Shown: positions 17,376 through 28,173 of the stretch, piece by piece
Layout of the letters: each line of letters begins with the position of its first letter
Numbering within the stretch: position 1 is the stretch's first letter
From: VXNE01 sp965205735
GTDB taxonomy: Bacteria; Pseudomonadota; Gammaproteobacteria; Pseudomonadales; Azotimanducaceae
Length of the DNA stretch: 64,000 bases
Direction: 5' to 3'
Assembly (NCBI GenBank): GCA_965205735.1
Contig: OZ242179.1
Location: 1,302,001 to 1,366,000, forward strand
Notes under the pieces: generated by a model
The model's database searches: none
Told to the model about the DNA's origin: nothing
Seen by the model: only the letters and a program-made list of their open reading frames with translations
Translations under genes and position numbers: made by a program

Positions 17376-19265
17376 TCAGATGTGGAGTTTGGTGACCGTT
17401 CGGCCGCCGTATATCAGGTTGATCGCCGCCCGCGAACCCATGATGGCGGTGAACATCGAGGTCACGATGCCGATGGCCAGCGTCACCGCGAAGCCGGCCA
17501 CCGGGCCGCTGCCGATGGTGAGCAGGATCAGCGCCACGAAAAGCGTCGTCACGTTGGCGTCGAGAATCGTGAGAAAGGCGCGGTCGTAGCCGGCCTGGAT
17601 CGCCTGCTGCGGCGGACTGCGGGCGAGTTCCTCCCGGACGCGGGAGAAGATCAGCACGTTGGCGTCCACCGCCATACCCACCGTGAGCAAGATACCGGCG
17701 ATGCCGGGCAATGTCAGCGTAGCGCCGAGGAGCGACATCACGGCGACCAGAATGACCAGGTTCAACGTCAGGGCGATGTCGGCGACCAGTCCGAACACCT
17801 TGTAGTACAGCGGCATGAAAAGCAGCACGAGCAGGAATCCCGCGGCGACGGAGTACATGCCGCGCTCGATGTTCTGCTCCCCGAGGGAGGCGCCGACCGT
17901 CCGTTCCTCCACGATGTGCATCGGCGCCGCCAGCGCGCCCGCCCGCAGCAGCAGCGCGAGATCCTGCGCCTCTCGCATCGTCAGGCCGGTAATGCGGAAG
18001 CTGTAGCCGAGGGGGGCCTTGATGGTGGCGACGCTGATCAACCGCCGTTCGTCCCGCAGTCGCACGGAACCGTCCTCCTGCTTTATCGGCTTCTGCTCGA
18101 TAAAGACGATCACCATCGGATGCCCGACGTTGGGCGCCGTGGCGTCGTGCATGTCTTCGCCGCCGATGCTGTCGAGCTTGATGTTGACCTGCGGCATCGA
18201 TGTTTCGGGGTCGTAGTCCTGCATCGCGTTCGTCACGCGGTCGCCGGTGACCACGACTTCCTTCTGTATGCGCTGCATGCGGCCTTCATAGGGCATCTCT
18301 TCGACTTCCGAGGGACGGTCCTCGGGCAACGCCGCGAGGCGGATCTCGAGATTGGCGAACTTGTCGAGAATGCGCTTGGCCTCCGATGAGTCCTGCACGC
18401 CGGGAAGCTCGACGACGATGCGATTGCGCCCGTGGCGCGTCACGTTCGGCTCCGAAACGCCGAGTTCGTTGACCCGATTGCGCAGGCTGACGATGTTCTT
18501 CGCGATGGCGTTGTCTTCAATTTCTTCGATGTACGTCGAGTCGACTTCAATGACGACGCCGGGCCGGCCGTCGACCATGTCGGCGTCCATCTGGTAGTTG
18601 GGGGGCGAATAGTCCGGGGTCAGCAGTTCGATCGCCCGGTCGCGCATCGCGGCGTCGGTGAAGCCGATCCTGATCGCCTGATCCCGCACCAGGTCCTGCG
18701 TGCGGGCGTATCGGATGCGCGCATCGCGGAGCTGGGTCTTGACCATTTTCGCTTCGTCGTCGAGGCGTTTGTCCAGGGCACTGTCGATATCCACCTCAAG
18801 CAGAAAGTAAATACCGCCGGAGAGGTCCAGGCCCAGCGCCATCGGCTTGCCGCCGATGGACTCGAGCCAGGCCGGCGTCGTCGAAGCCAGGTTCAACGCG
18901 ATGACGTAGCCGCGCACCGTGTTGCTCGGATTGAGCATATCGTCCAGGATCGTGCGACCGCGCAGTTGGTCCTCGTTGGTATCGACGCGGATCAAGCCGC
19001 CATTCGGCGTGACCTCGCCGCCAATCACACCGACACCGGCGTCCTCCAGCGCCGCCACGGAGGCGTCGATGAGCGACTGATTGATGCGGCGCTCCGGGCT
19101 CTCCGGCGCGATTTGCAGGGCGTAGTCGGGCGGATACAGGTTGGGTGTCGCGTAGATCATGCCCAGCGCGACCACGACGACGATCAGCACATAGCGCCAA
19201 AGGGGGTAGCGATTCAGCGGCCGGCGGATCGGTCGCCGCACGCCCAGGAGATCCCCGCCAATCAC
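17376..19265 (-). CDS. secD: Protein translocase subunit SecD
   Basis: A 629-residue protein typical of long proteobacterial SecD. Helix 1 follows LNRYPLWRYVLIV. LGLDLSGGIYFLLEVD and RVNELGVSEPNVTRHG mark the periplasmic P1 domain. The C-terminal five-helix block contains GTVGMAVDANVLIFSR-like sequence (TVGMAVDANVLIFSRVREE). The exact start is uncertain: GTG 19265 has an AGAGAG upstream, but the homologous N-terminus starts about 16 residues later. It lies in the queA-tgt-yajC-secD-secF order. Confidence 0.95.
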   Translation of the reverse strand: MIGGDLLGVRRPIRRPLNRYPLWRYVLIVVVVALGMIYATPNLYPPDYALQIAPESPERRINQSLIDASVAALEDAGVGVIGGEVTPNGGLIRVDTNEDQLRGRTILDDMLNPSNTVRGYVIALNLASTTPAWLESIGGKPMALGLDLSGGIYFLLEVDIDSALDKRLDDEAKMVKTQLRDARIRYARTQDLVRDQAIRIGFTDAAMRDRAIELLTPDYSPPNYQMDADMVDGRPGVVIEVDSTYIEEIEDNAIAKNIVSLRNRVNELGVSEPNVTRHGRNRIVVELPGVQDSSEAKRILDKFANLEIRLAALPEDRPSEVEEMPYEGRMQRIQKEVVVTGDRVTNAMQDYDPETSMPQVNIKLDSIGGEDMHDATAPNVGHPMVIVFIEQKPIKQEDGSVRLRDERRLISVATIKAPLGYSFRITGLTMREAQDLALLLRAGALAAPMHIVEERTVGASLGEQNIERGMYSVAAGFLLVLLFMPLYYKVFGLVADIALTLNLVILVAVMSLLGATLTLPGIAGILLTVGMAVDANVLIFSRVREELARSPPQQAIQAGYDRAFLTILDANVTTLFVALILLTIGSGPVAGFAVTLAIGIVTSMFTAIMGSRAAINLIYGGRTVTKLHI

Positions 19266-19325
19266 GTCTCTCTACCGCTTATCGCCGTCGCCTATCGACC
19301 GGACCCGCGACGCGCGCGATGCGGA

Positions 19326-19657
19326 TCACTTGTCATCAAGGGCTTTCAGCGTTCCCTTCGGCAGGGTCGAACCGACGGCACTTTTCTGCACTCGCAGTTC
19401 CAGGTTCTTGGCCACTCTTACCATCACGAAGTCGTCCTCGACTTTCGTCACCTGGCCCAGGATGCCACCGGCGGTCGCGACTTCGTCGCCCTTGGCGAGG
19501 CTCGTCATCAGCGCCTGGTGCTCCTTGCGACGCTTGGCTTGAGGGCGCCACAGCAGGAAGTAGAAGATGGCGACAAAGCCGACCAGCAGGAGTATGTCAA
19601 AGCCCGCAAAGCCCCTGCCGCCGCCTTCCGCCGCGTAAGCAACGGTCTCAAAATGGA

Positions 19658-19661
<4 letters not shown>
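19326..19661 (-). CDS. yajC: Sec translocon accessory protein YajC
   Basis: A 111-residue single-span membrane protein. The helix is GFDILLLVGFVAIFYFLLW, followed by the conserved PQAKRRKEHQALMTSL and the beta domain GDEVATAGGILGQVTKVEDD. YajC associates with SecDF. The start overlaps the tgt stop (ATGA). Confidence 0.93.
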
Positions 19662-20763
<1,102 letters not shown>

Positions 20764-20767
<4 letters not shown>

Positions 20768-21768
20768 GCGCGCTCGCAAAACATGGCGTCGCCGTAGCTG
20801 AACAGGCGATAGCCTTCCCGCACCGCCTCGGCGTAGGCGCGCATGACGCGGGCGTGGCCGGCGAACGCGGAGGCCAGCATCAACAATGTCGATTCCGGCA
20901 GGTGGAAATTGGTGATTAGCGCGTCGACGACGCGGAACTCATATCCCGGCGCGATGAAGAGCGCAGTCTCCCCGGCGCCGGCGCGCACTTGGCCGCGGCT
21001 GTCCGCCGTCGATTCCAGTGTCCGCACCACCGTGGTGCCCACTGCGACCACGCGGCCGTCGCAGGCGTTGACGGCTTGCGCCGTCGCCGCGGGCACCTCG
21101 TAGCGTTCTTCGTGCATGCGGTGCTGCGACAGGTCTTCGGTGCGGATCGGCTGAAACGTGCCGGCGCCGACGTGCAGGGTGACGGCGGCGATCTCGACGC
21201 CCCTGTCGGCGATCGCGCGCATCAGCGCCCCGTCGAAGTGCAGCCCCGCCGTCGGCGCGGCGACGGCCCCGGGGTGCTTGCCGTACACGGTCTGATAGCG
21301 CTTCTCGTCCTCGGCGTTCGCCGGGCGCGAGATGTACGGCGGCAGCGGCGTGCTGCCGTGGGCATCGAGAAACTCCAGCACATCGCCGGGGAACCGAAGC
21401 AGGTAGAACTCGCCGCGCCGCGCGATCACCGTCACGACCTGCCCGTCCACCAGGAGCGAACGTCCGGGATGCAGGGCTTTGCTGACGCGCACCTGGCACA
21501 GCGCGGTGTCGGCGCACTCGATCCGCTCGACCAGGATCTCGGCGCGACCCCCCGAATCCTTGACCCCGCGCAACCGCGCCTTGATGACGCGGGTGTCGTT
21601 GATCACGAGGAGATCGTCCTCGCGCAGCAGATCGACGATCTCGCGGAAATGCCTGTGCGCGATCACGTCGTCTTTGAGTTCCAGCAGCCGACTGTCCGTA
21701 CGCGCCGCCAGCGGCGTCCGCGCGATGAGATGTTTCGGCAGGTGGTAGGAGAAATCTGAGCGTCGCAT
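20764..21768 (-). CDS. queA: S-adenosylmethionine:tRNA ribosyltransferase-isomerase
   Basis: A 334-residue QueA, which adds the ribosyl part of S-adenosylmethionine to preQ1 in tRNA. Markers are SDFSYHLPKHLIARTPL at the N-terminus, LVINDTRVIKARL, YGKHPGAVAAPTAGLHF, LHVGAGTFQPIR and the C-terminal FHLPESTLLMLASAFAG. It is the first gene of the queA-tgt-yajC-secD-secF block; its promoter must lie in or next to repeat cluster F. Confidence 0.95.
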
Positions 21769-21804
21769 TGGCTTGACCGACCAACGGAAGCGGCATTGTA
21801 GCGC

Positions 21805-22040
21805 GATGGGTGTCCCGGATGGATGGGTGTCCTGAAAACCGTGCTTCCTGAAAAGCGTGCTGAAAAAGACGTGGGTGTCCCAGTGGATGTCCCAGTGGAT
21901 GCAGAGGTGGGTGTCCTTGACAACGGATGGGTGTCCCTATGGATGCATGGGTGTCCTTGATGCGATGTGACTGGGGTGGGTGGATTTAGAGTGGGTGTCC
22001 CGACAGAACCGCCACAGTGGGTGTCCCGAAAGCGAAAGAA
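21805..22040. repeat. Repeat cluster F (GGGTGTCC family)
   Basis: Eight or nine copies of GGGTGTCC or GGATGTCC lie between the queA start and tRNA-Leu, at irregular spacing. Some are joined by short echoing text such as CAGTGGATGTCCCAGTGGATG. The queA promoter and the tRNA promoter must both share this 340-base gap. No protein gene is seen. Confidence 0.8.
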
Positions 22041-22108
22041 CCGCGGGTTGAGCGCCGACGTTGACCCTGGCTCGGGCCGCAGCTACATTGCCGACCCGCC
22101 TGCTTCGC

Positions 22109-22195
22109 GCCTGGGTGGCGAAATTGGTAGACGCGCCAGACTCAAAATCTGGTAGGGGCGACCCTGTGAGAGTTCGAGTCTCTCCCCAGGCACCA
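22109..22195 (+). tRNA. tRNA-Leu(CAA)
   Basis: An 87-base tRNA with encoded CCA. The acceptor stem GCCTGGG pairs with CCCAGGC, the discriminator is A, and the D-loop holds AAATTGGTAGACGC. The anticodon stem CCAGA/TCTGG closes the loop CTCAAAA, giving anticodon CAA. A long variable arm typical of leucine tRNAs follows, then the T-loop GTTCGAGTC. It reads UUG codons. Confidence 0.95.
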
Positions 22196-22436
22196 AACCG
22201 TACTTCTCAGGACGCAGCACTGCGTGTCGACGAGCTTCGAGATCCTGCGCCGAAATGGACTTGGGGAAGCCCTCACGCTGGATCGCGACTTCGCCAGGCA
22301 GGGCTTTCGCAGGGCTCCGGACAACGCGCAACGCGTAACCTGACCGAGCTGCAGTCGTACGCACACCAGACCGGCCCCACTCCCTCGCGCCGCCGCCCGT
22401 ATATCATCGCGCGTGGCATCCCGCAGGAGCTCTCCG

Positions 22437-23306
22437 ATGATCAAACTCGGCATCGTCTTCCCACACAACGAGATCGGCGTCGACCCGATCGCCATCCGCG
22501 ACTACGCCCAGGGTGCCGAGGAACTCGGCGCCGATCACATGATGATCTACGACCACGTTCTCGGGGCCGACCCCAACCGTCCCGGCGGCTGGGATGGACC
22601 GTACGACAAGGATGTCGCCTTTCACGAGCCCTTCACCATCTTCTCCTACATGGCCGCCGTCACCTCGGAGATCACCTTTGGCACCTGCGTTCTGGTGCTG
22701 CCGCAACGGCAGACCGCCCTCGTCGCGAAACAGGCGGCGCAACTTGCGATCCTGTCCAACAACCGGTTCCGGATGGGTATCGGTGTCGGCTGGAACGCCG
22801 TGGAATTCGAAGCCCTCGACGTCCCGTTCGGGCGGCGCGGCGCTCGTCAGGCCGAACAGGTCGAACTGCTGCGCAGGCTCTGGACGGAGGACAGCCTGAC
22901 CTTTGAAGGCGACTATCACACGGTGACTCAGGCGAGCATCCTGCCTCGGCCCACGCGCCCGATCCCCATCTGGTTCGGCGGCGGCGCACCGGCGGTACTG
23001 CGCCGCTGCGGACGGCTCGGAGACGGTTGGGTGCCCGTCGGGATACCGAACGAGAAGTCGCGCCAGGCGATCACGACCATCCGCGCCGCCCGCGAGGAAG
23101 CGGGATTGCCTTGGGAAGGCTTCGGCATCCAGGCACAAGCACAGACCCGGGGCGGCGATGCAGACAAGTGGAAGGTCCACCACGACCTGTGGCGAGAACT
23201 CGGCTGCACCCATCTCGCCATCGTGACCCACTATGTCGGCCATGGGACGAACGTCGACGCCCACCTGGCTTCCGCGGAGCGGTATTTCGAGGCCGTACGA
23301 GACTGA
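22437..23306 (+). CDS. LLM-class (luciferase-like) oxidoreductase, F420-type
   Basis: A 289-residue TIM-barrel flavin or deazaflavin oxidoreductase. The start MIKLGIVFPHNEIG is preceded by AGGAG. ELGADHMMIYDHVLGAD, EITFGTCVLVLPQRQ and GIGVGWNAVEFEAL resemble the TIGR03619 group of probable F420-dependent enzymes; FMN use cannot be excluded. The substrate is unknown. Its last 230 bases, together with the start of the following gene, were copied to 27650-27900. Confidence 0.85.
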   Translation: MIKLGIVFPHNEIGVDPIAIRDYAQGAEELGADHMMIYDHVLGADPNRPGGWDGPYDKDVAFHEPFTIFSYMAAVTSEITFGTCVLVLPQRQTALVAKQAAQLAILSNNRFRMGIGVGWNAVEFEALDVPFGRRGARQAEQVELLRRLWTEDSLTFEGDYHTVTQASILPRPTRPIPIWFGGGAPAVLRRCGRLGDGWVPVGIPNEKSRQAITTIRAAREEAGLPWEGFGIQAQAQTRGGDADKWKVHHDLWRELGCTHLAIVTHYVGHGTNVDAHLASAERYFEAVRD

Positions 23307-23337
23307 TCAGCGCGGACATTCGAACCAAAGGAGTCGG

Positions 23338-24261
23338 GTGATCGTCTGGCAACGCAGGATCGCGGCGCCTTCGTCGCGCAGCCTGGCTCGATGCGTCGGC
23401 GGTGCTGCACTGGCGATGCACCTGGTACTGGCAGGCGGACCTCCGGCGCGGGCGGATCAAGCCCCCGGTACACGCTTTCGGGATTGCCCCGAGTGTCCCG
23501 AAATGGTCGTCCTGCCTCCGGGAACCTTCCTGATGGGTTCGCCGGATACCGAAGAGGGGCGGCAACGGAACGAGGGGCCCGTACACCCGGTGACGGTCAG
23601 CTACACGTTCGCGATGGGCGTCTACGAGGTGACATTCTCCGAATGGGACGCCTGCGTCGAGTCCGGCGGCTGCGACGGCTATCGACCGAAGCGGCGATTC
23701 TTCGGGCGTAACTGGGGCCATCGGCGGCATCCGGTCATGCGTGTCGGCTGGGACGATGTGCCAGCCTACTTGGCCTGGCTCTCGCAAAGGACTGGAAAAC
23801 GATACCGTTTGCCGAGCGAGGCCGAGTGGGAGTACGCCGCGCGGGCCGGCACGAAGACGCCCTACTACACCGGCCATACCGTGTCCCAGGCAGAGGCCAA
23901 CTACGGCCGGTACTTCGTCGGCAGGCCGATGCCGGTGGGCAGCTATCCGGCCAATCCGTTCGGGCTGCACGACATGCTCGGCAACGTGGCCGAATGGTGC
24001 GAGGACTGCTGGAACGCGAACTACGTGGGGGCGTCGGCGGACGGCAGCGCCTGGCTCTCCGGCAACTGCGATCGACGCGTTCTGCGCGGCGGCCATTGGG
24101 CCAGCGACGCAGAGGGCGTCCGGACGGGCATCACACCGCGTTCCCTGCGCGCGCCAAGCCGTGGTGCCGGTCCACCCCCGACCGACAGGATGCGACGGTT
24201 GTTCAACCTGGGTTCGCGCGATGTCGTGATCGGTTTTCGCGTCGTGCGGGATTTGCCGTAA
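23338..24261 (+). CDS. Secreted formylglycine-generating-enzyme-like (SUMF1 fold) protein
   Basis: A 307-residue protein with an N-terminal export signal ending near GGPPARA. The FGE/SUMF1 fold follows: MVVLPPGTFLMGSPDTEEG, PVHPVTVSYTFAMGVYEVTFSEWDAC, YRLPSEAEWEYAARAG, NPFGLHDMLGNVAEWCEDC and RVLRGGHWASD. Start GTG 23338 has AAAGGAG four bases upstream. The pair of active cysteines found in true formylglycine-generating enzymes is not seen after RGGHW, so sulfatase activation is unlikely. Related folds serve as lectin-like or carbohydrate-binding proteins. It begins 31 bases after the LLM gene. Confidence 0.8.
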   Translation: MIVWQRRIAAPSSRSLARCVGGAALAMHLVLAGGPPARADQAPGTRFRDCPECPEMVVLPPGTFLMGSPDTEEGRQRNEGPVHPVTVSYTFAMGVYEVTFSEWDACVESGGCDGYRPKRRFFGRNWGHRRHPVMRVGWDDVPAYLAWLSQRTGKRYRLPSEAEWEYAARAGTKTPYYTGHTVSQAEANYGRYFVGRPMPVGSYPANPFGLHDMLGNVAEWCEDCWNANYVGASADGSAWLSGNCDRRVLRGGHWASDAEGVRTGITPRSLRAPSRGAGPPPTDRMRRLFNLGSRDVVIGFRVVRDLP

Positions 24262-24417
24262 CGGGCAACCACCGCCTTCTCTGTCGAAGATTTCTACCTG
24301 CACCTGGTTGCCAGCCTGGACACTCAGGTCCGTGGTCACCCGGTCATCTTTCCCATTGATAAAGGAACGACCCTAAGAATTCAGCGTGTGCGTGGCAATC
24401 GCCGTTTCATGCGCATC

Positions 24418-24530
24418 TTGGGTGTCCCGAACGGATGGGTGTCCCCGACGAACGGCCGAACGGACGTGGGTGTCCCCGACGGATGGTGCCGACGAACGGG
24501 CATGGGTGTCCCGAACGGGCGGGTGTTCAA
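24418..24530. repeat. Repeat cluster G (GGGTGTCC family)
   Basis: Four GGGTGTCC copies (three GGGTGTCCC with G or C next) and one GGGTGTTC, alternating with CGAACGG-type spacers. Together with the small mobile element that follows, this fills the 573-base gap between the SUMF1-like gene and the DUF2339 gene. From 24262 to 24417 nothing is recognised. Confidence 0.75.
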
Positions 24531-24567
24531 AATCAGCCGCAAATCACCCTGAGTTGTCGAAGCCGGG

Positions 24568-24817
24568 CTAGCCCGCATATCTCACCAAGCCGCTTGTTCG
24601 TTAGTTGAATGTCATTTGGTTTCAAAAGGCTATGTCCGTTCTTCGGAGTTCTCGCCGGAAACAGATTGCGCTGGCCGCGCCCTCGCTGGTCTTTTTTTCG
24701 CGTGCGCGCACGTGCTCGCTACACCATAAGCGGTGGCTATGCTTCCGCTCCCAAGCACGCGCCTGCGGGCAAAATCCTGCGCGATCATCGCGGCCCTTGG
24801 TGAGATATGCGGGCTAG
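24568..24817. mobile_element. MITE-2a, 250-bp element with 22-bp perfect terminal inverted repeats
   Basis: The left end (24568-24589, beginning CTAGCCCGCATATCTCACC) and the right end (24796-24817, ending in the complement) are perfect 22-base inverted repeats. Both ends carry CTAG. There is no transposase gene, so this is a non-autonomous element. Interior segments AAGCCGCTTGTT and GCGCTGGCCGCGCCCTCGCTGG recur in a second copy at 29190-29329. It ends 17 bases before the start codon of the DUF2339 gene, so it supplies that gene's upstream region. Target-site TA within CTAG would suit an IS630-type parent; that is inference. Confidence 0.85.
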
Positions 24818-24834
24818 AATCGTTTGTACGCAGG

Positions 24835-27567
24835 ATGGTGGAGACCGATTTGACGCCCTATGTGCTGATCGGCATGGTGTTGGGGCTGCTCGTCGGCTCG
24901 CTGACCTATGGTTTCGGGCCGTCGCTCCTCTACTGCGGTCTGATTGGCGGTTTCGGCGGGTGGGTCCTTCACCTCAGCTCCCGTATCAAGGAACTTGAAA
25001 CGGCCCGGGAGGCCGATGCGCCGGTCGGTCTGCGCGCAGAGCCGGAACCGGCGGTGGGCGAGCCGGAGGCAACTCCATCTAGCGCCACCCCGGCCGCGCG
25101 TGAGGCCGCAGCGAAGGATACGGCGAGGCCGTCCAGCCCGTCGGGGCCTCCACCTTCTCGTTCCGAGACGGATGACGACGTATGGGGGCAGGCACCGGCC
25201 CGCGCAGAACCCGAACTGGAGTCCAGCCTGTCCGCCGTGGACCGAGCTATCGCAGCGGCGAAAAAGTGGTTCACGACCGGCAACGTGCCGGTGAAAGTCG
25301 GTGTCGTGATCGTTCTCTTTGGCGTCGGATTCTTCATCAAGTACGCCATCGACCACCAACTGGTCACGTTTCCCGTATGGGCCCGGCTGGCCGGGTTGGC
25401 GGTATTCGGCTTGGTCATGTTCGGTGTCGGCTGGCATCTGCGGAAGAAGAAAGAGATCTACGCGCTCAGTCTCCAGGGCGGAGGCCTGGGCGTTCTCTAT
25501 CTCACGACCTACGCCGCGTTCGAGTTCTACGCGCTTCTGCCGGCGACGGTTGCATTTGGGGCCATGGTGGTTGTCACGGTGGCGACGGGTATCGTTGCCG
25601 TGGTCCAGAACTCTCGCACGCTCATCGTGCTGGGCGTCGCGGGGGGATTCCTTGCACCCCTTCTCGCCGCCACGGAGACGGGAGATCACGTCGCGCTGTT
25701 CAGCTACTACGCGGTGCTGAACGCGGCAATCCTGTCCATTGCCTGGTTCAAGGCGTGGCGGATTCTCAACCTGCTTGGCTTCGCGTTCACCTTTGTGATT
25801 GCGAGCTTGTGGGGCTACCAGGGATATCTACCCGAGCACTTCGCAACGACCGAGCCCTTCCTCGTGTTGTTCGTACTGATGTACATCGGCATCGCGGTGC
25901 TGTTCGCCGTGCGCCGCCCGCCCAACCTGCACGGCTTTGTCGACAGCGCCGTGGTCTTCGGCACGCCGTTTATCGGGTTCACGTTGCAGACACGGCTCGT
26001 GGAGAGCGAGGCGGGGCTCGCGTGGACGGCCGGAGGTCTGGCGGCCCTTTATGCCGTGCTTGGCGCGGGCGTGTGGCGGGTCAGAGATCTGCGCACGCTG
26101 GCGATGTGCTTCATCGGGTTGGCGCTCGTATTCCTGGCGTTGGCGTTTCCTCTGGCGCTGGATGACCGCTGGACGTGCGCCGCCTGGGCGGCGCAGGGCG
26201 CGACGCTGGCGTGGTTCGGCATGCGCAACGGGTCGCGGCTCCTGGCTTTTGCCGGCGCCGCGCTGCAAGTTGTCGCCGCGGTGGCGCACGTCCAGGCGGG
26301 ACTGTTCGGCGACGTGGCCACGCCTTTGCTGAATGGTCCTTTTCTGACCGGTGCGATGCTGTCGCTAGCCGGCTGGACGGTTGCCTGGAGCTTCGATCAC
26401 GGCACGCTGTCGCCGCATGCTCAACGCGCGTGGACGCGCATCGCGCTTTTCTGGGCGGGTGCGTGGTGGTTCTGGTCGGTCGCCCGGGAGATTGCCGAAT
26501 TCGTAGTCGAGGGCGTTCGCAACGCCTGGCTCGGCATGGCCGCGCTCTCGGCCATCGCGGCCATGCTCGTTGCGAAGATGCTGCGATGGCGGCGACTCGA
26601 TTCCCTGGCTCTCGTGCTGCTGCCCGTCATGGTCGTGACGCTTTTCTTCAGCCTCGGGGTGGGCACGCAACCTCATCCCCTGGAGAACTATGGCTGGCTC
26701 GTCTGGCCGTTCGCATTGGGCGTCCAATATGGATTCCTTTACTACCGGGAGGGCGGCTATCCCAGGCTCACGCCGTACCTGCAAATCGGCTCCTACTGGG
26801 CATTGGCGGTGCTGATTGCGAGCGAAGTCCATTGGCTCGTGGGGAGCGTGGCCGGAGGCGACTGGCCCCTTGCGGCCGCCGTCGTGACGGCAGCCGCGCT
26901 GGCGTTGGCGACCGGTATGGCGCGCGGGAAACTGCCGTGGCCGCTTGAGCATCATTGGCGATGGTATTCCACGCCGGGAATCCCGGTGGTGGCGGGCGCA
27001 GCCGGCGTGTTAGTCCTGGCCGCCAGCTTGAGCTCCAACGGGGCTGCAACACCGCTTCTTTATCTTCCGCTGCTCAATCCGCTGACGATTGGGGCGGTCG
27101 CGGCGGGTATTGCGCTTTGGCGCGCTTTCGACCTCGAGGTCCGGCGTTCGAATACGCGAGTCATCTTCCCGTTGCTCGCCGTGGTCAGCCTCGTCCTCCT
27201 GTCGATGGAAGTGGCGCGCGGGGTCCACCACTTCGCGGGTGTTCCGTTCACGGCCACCGACCTTGCCGGATCGGCGATCTTCCAGGCGGGACTATCGCTG
27301 GTTTGGGGAGTCGCAGGGCTCGCCGGCATGGTGGCCGGTGCGATTCGAGAACGTCGGGAAGTCTGGATCGGCGGTGCGGTCGTGATGGGCATCGTGATCT
27401 TGAAGCTGTTCGTCGTGGAACTCGGAAACGTCGGCACGTTGAGCCGCGTCGTGTCCTTCCTCGGCGTGGGCTTGCTGCTGCTCGTCGTGGGTTACTTCGC
27501 GCCGGTACCGAAGGGCCGGAACGAGGCAACGGACGCCGAAGCCCCCGCGGCGCCCACGAAGACATGA
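24835..27567 (+). CDS. DUF2339 polytopic membrane protein
   Basis: A 910-residue membrane protein with more than twenty hydrophobic segments. The N-terminus (VETDLTPYVLIGMVLGLL) has one or two helices. A charged Ala/Pro/Glu-rich cytoplasmic part follows (about 45-145), and then the DUF2339 signature WFTTGNVPVKVGVVIVLFGV and GLGVLYLTTYAAFEFY. No catalytic motif is known for the family; surface or envelope roles are suspected but unproven. The start is taken at ATG 24835, just after MITE-2a; upstream codons in frame lie inside that element. Confidence 0.85.
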   Translation: MVETDLTPYVLIGMVLGLLVGSLTYGFGPSLLYCGLIGGFGGWVLHLSSRIKELETAREADAPVGLRAEPEPAVGEPEATPSSATPAAREAAAKDTARPSSPSGPPPSRSETDDDVWGQAPARAEPELESSLSAVDRAIAAAKKWFTTGNVPVKVGVVIVLFGVGFFIKYAIDHQLVTFPVWARLAGLAVFGLVMFGVGWHLRKKKEIYALSLQGGGLGVLYLTTYAAFEFYALLPATVAFGAMVVVTVATGIVAVVQNSRTLIVLGVAGGFLAPLLAATETGDHVALFSYYAVLNAAILSIAWFKAWRILNLLGFAFTFVIASLWGYQGYLPEHFATTEPFLVLFVLMYIGIAVLFAVRRPPNLHGFVDSAVVFGTPFIGFTLQTRLVESEAGLAWTAGGLAALYAVLGAGVWRVRDLRTLAMCFIGLALVFLALAFPLALDDRWTCAAWAAQGATLAWFGMRNGSRLLAFAGAALQVVAAVAHVQAGLFGDVATPLLNGPFLTGAMLSLAGWTVAWSFDHGTLSPHAQRAWTRIALFWAGAWWFWSVAREIAEFVVEGVRNAWLGMAALSAIAAMLVAKMLRWRRLDSLALVLLPVMVVTLFFSLGVGTQPHPLENYGWLVWPFALGVQYGFLYYREGGYPRLTPYLQIGSYWALAVLIASEVHWLVGSVAGGDWPLAAAVVTAAALALATGMARGKLPWPLEHHWRWYSTPGIPVVAGAAGVLVLAASLSSNGAATPLLYLPLLNPLTIGAVAAGIALWRAFDLEVRRSNTRVIFPLLAVVSLVLLSMEVARGVHHFAGVPFTATDLAGSAIFQAGLSLVWGVAGLAGMVAGAIRERREVWIGGAVVMGIVILKLFVVELGNVGTLSRVVSFLGVGLLLLVVGYFAPVPKGRNEATDAEAPAAPTKT

Positions 27568-27649
27568 CTGTGGGTGGGGCTCGGGGGACCGTTTGGATGA
27601 TGAGTCCGGTCAGTCCATCGGAATGTGAATGACGATGCCGCCCATTATC

Positions 27650-27900
27650 TCGCCAACCTTGCCTTGGGAAGGCTTCGGCATGCAGGCACAAGCACAGACC
27701 CGGGGCGGCGATCCAGACAAGTGGAGGTCCACCACGGCCTGTGGCGGGAACTCGGCTGCACCCATCTCGCCATCGTGACCCACCACGTCGGCCATGGGGC
27801 GAACGTCGACGCCCAGCCGGCTTCCGCGGAGCGGTATTTCGAGGCCGTACGAGACTGATCAGCGCGGACATTCGAACCAAGGAGTCGGGTGATCGTCTGG
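27650..27900 (+). pseudogene. Duplicated fragment: end of LLM oxidoreductase plus start of SUMF1-like gene
   Basis: This stretch closely matches about 23092-23345. It covers the last third of the LLM gene (CCTTGGGAAGGCTTCGGCAT onward), the intergenic spacer, the Shine-Dalgarno, and the first few codons of the next gene. Compared with the original it has substitutions and one missing A in GACAAGTGGA(A)GGTCC, which breaks the frame. A 78-residue open frame (27625-27858) reads partly out of frame and then ends in the native SAERYFEAVRD. Upstream (27568-27649) nothing is recognised. Confidence 0.85.
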
Positions 27901-28034
27901 AAACGAAGGTTGGCCGTGCCGCTCATGCACGTGGTCGAAACTCAGGAAGCCGCCACCACCGCATCGTTGAAATCTCCGATGACTTGGTTGCCGATCGTCA
28001 TCCGGCACGCTCGCTGGGTGTTCTCAATGACCGA

Positions 28035-28142
28035 GGTGGGTGTGCTACGAACTTGAGATGGATGTCCCTTCAGAACCGTCACCATGGGTGTCCCCAACGG
28101 ATGATGGATGTCCCGGACGGAGGTGGGTGTCCCGGACGGATA
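28035..28142. repeat. Repeat cluster H (GGGTGTCC family)
   Basis: About five copies (GGGTGTGC, GGATGTCCC, GGGTGTCCCC, GGATGTCCC, GGGTGTCCC) just upstream of the epimerase gene. Together with the preceding unrecognised 27901-28034, it fills the 5' region of that gene. Confidence 0.75.
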
Positions 28143-28173
28143 GGTGATAATCCGGCTTGGTAGGAGGTGAACG

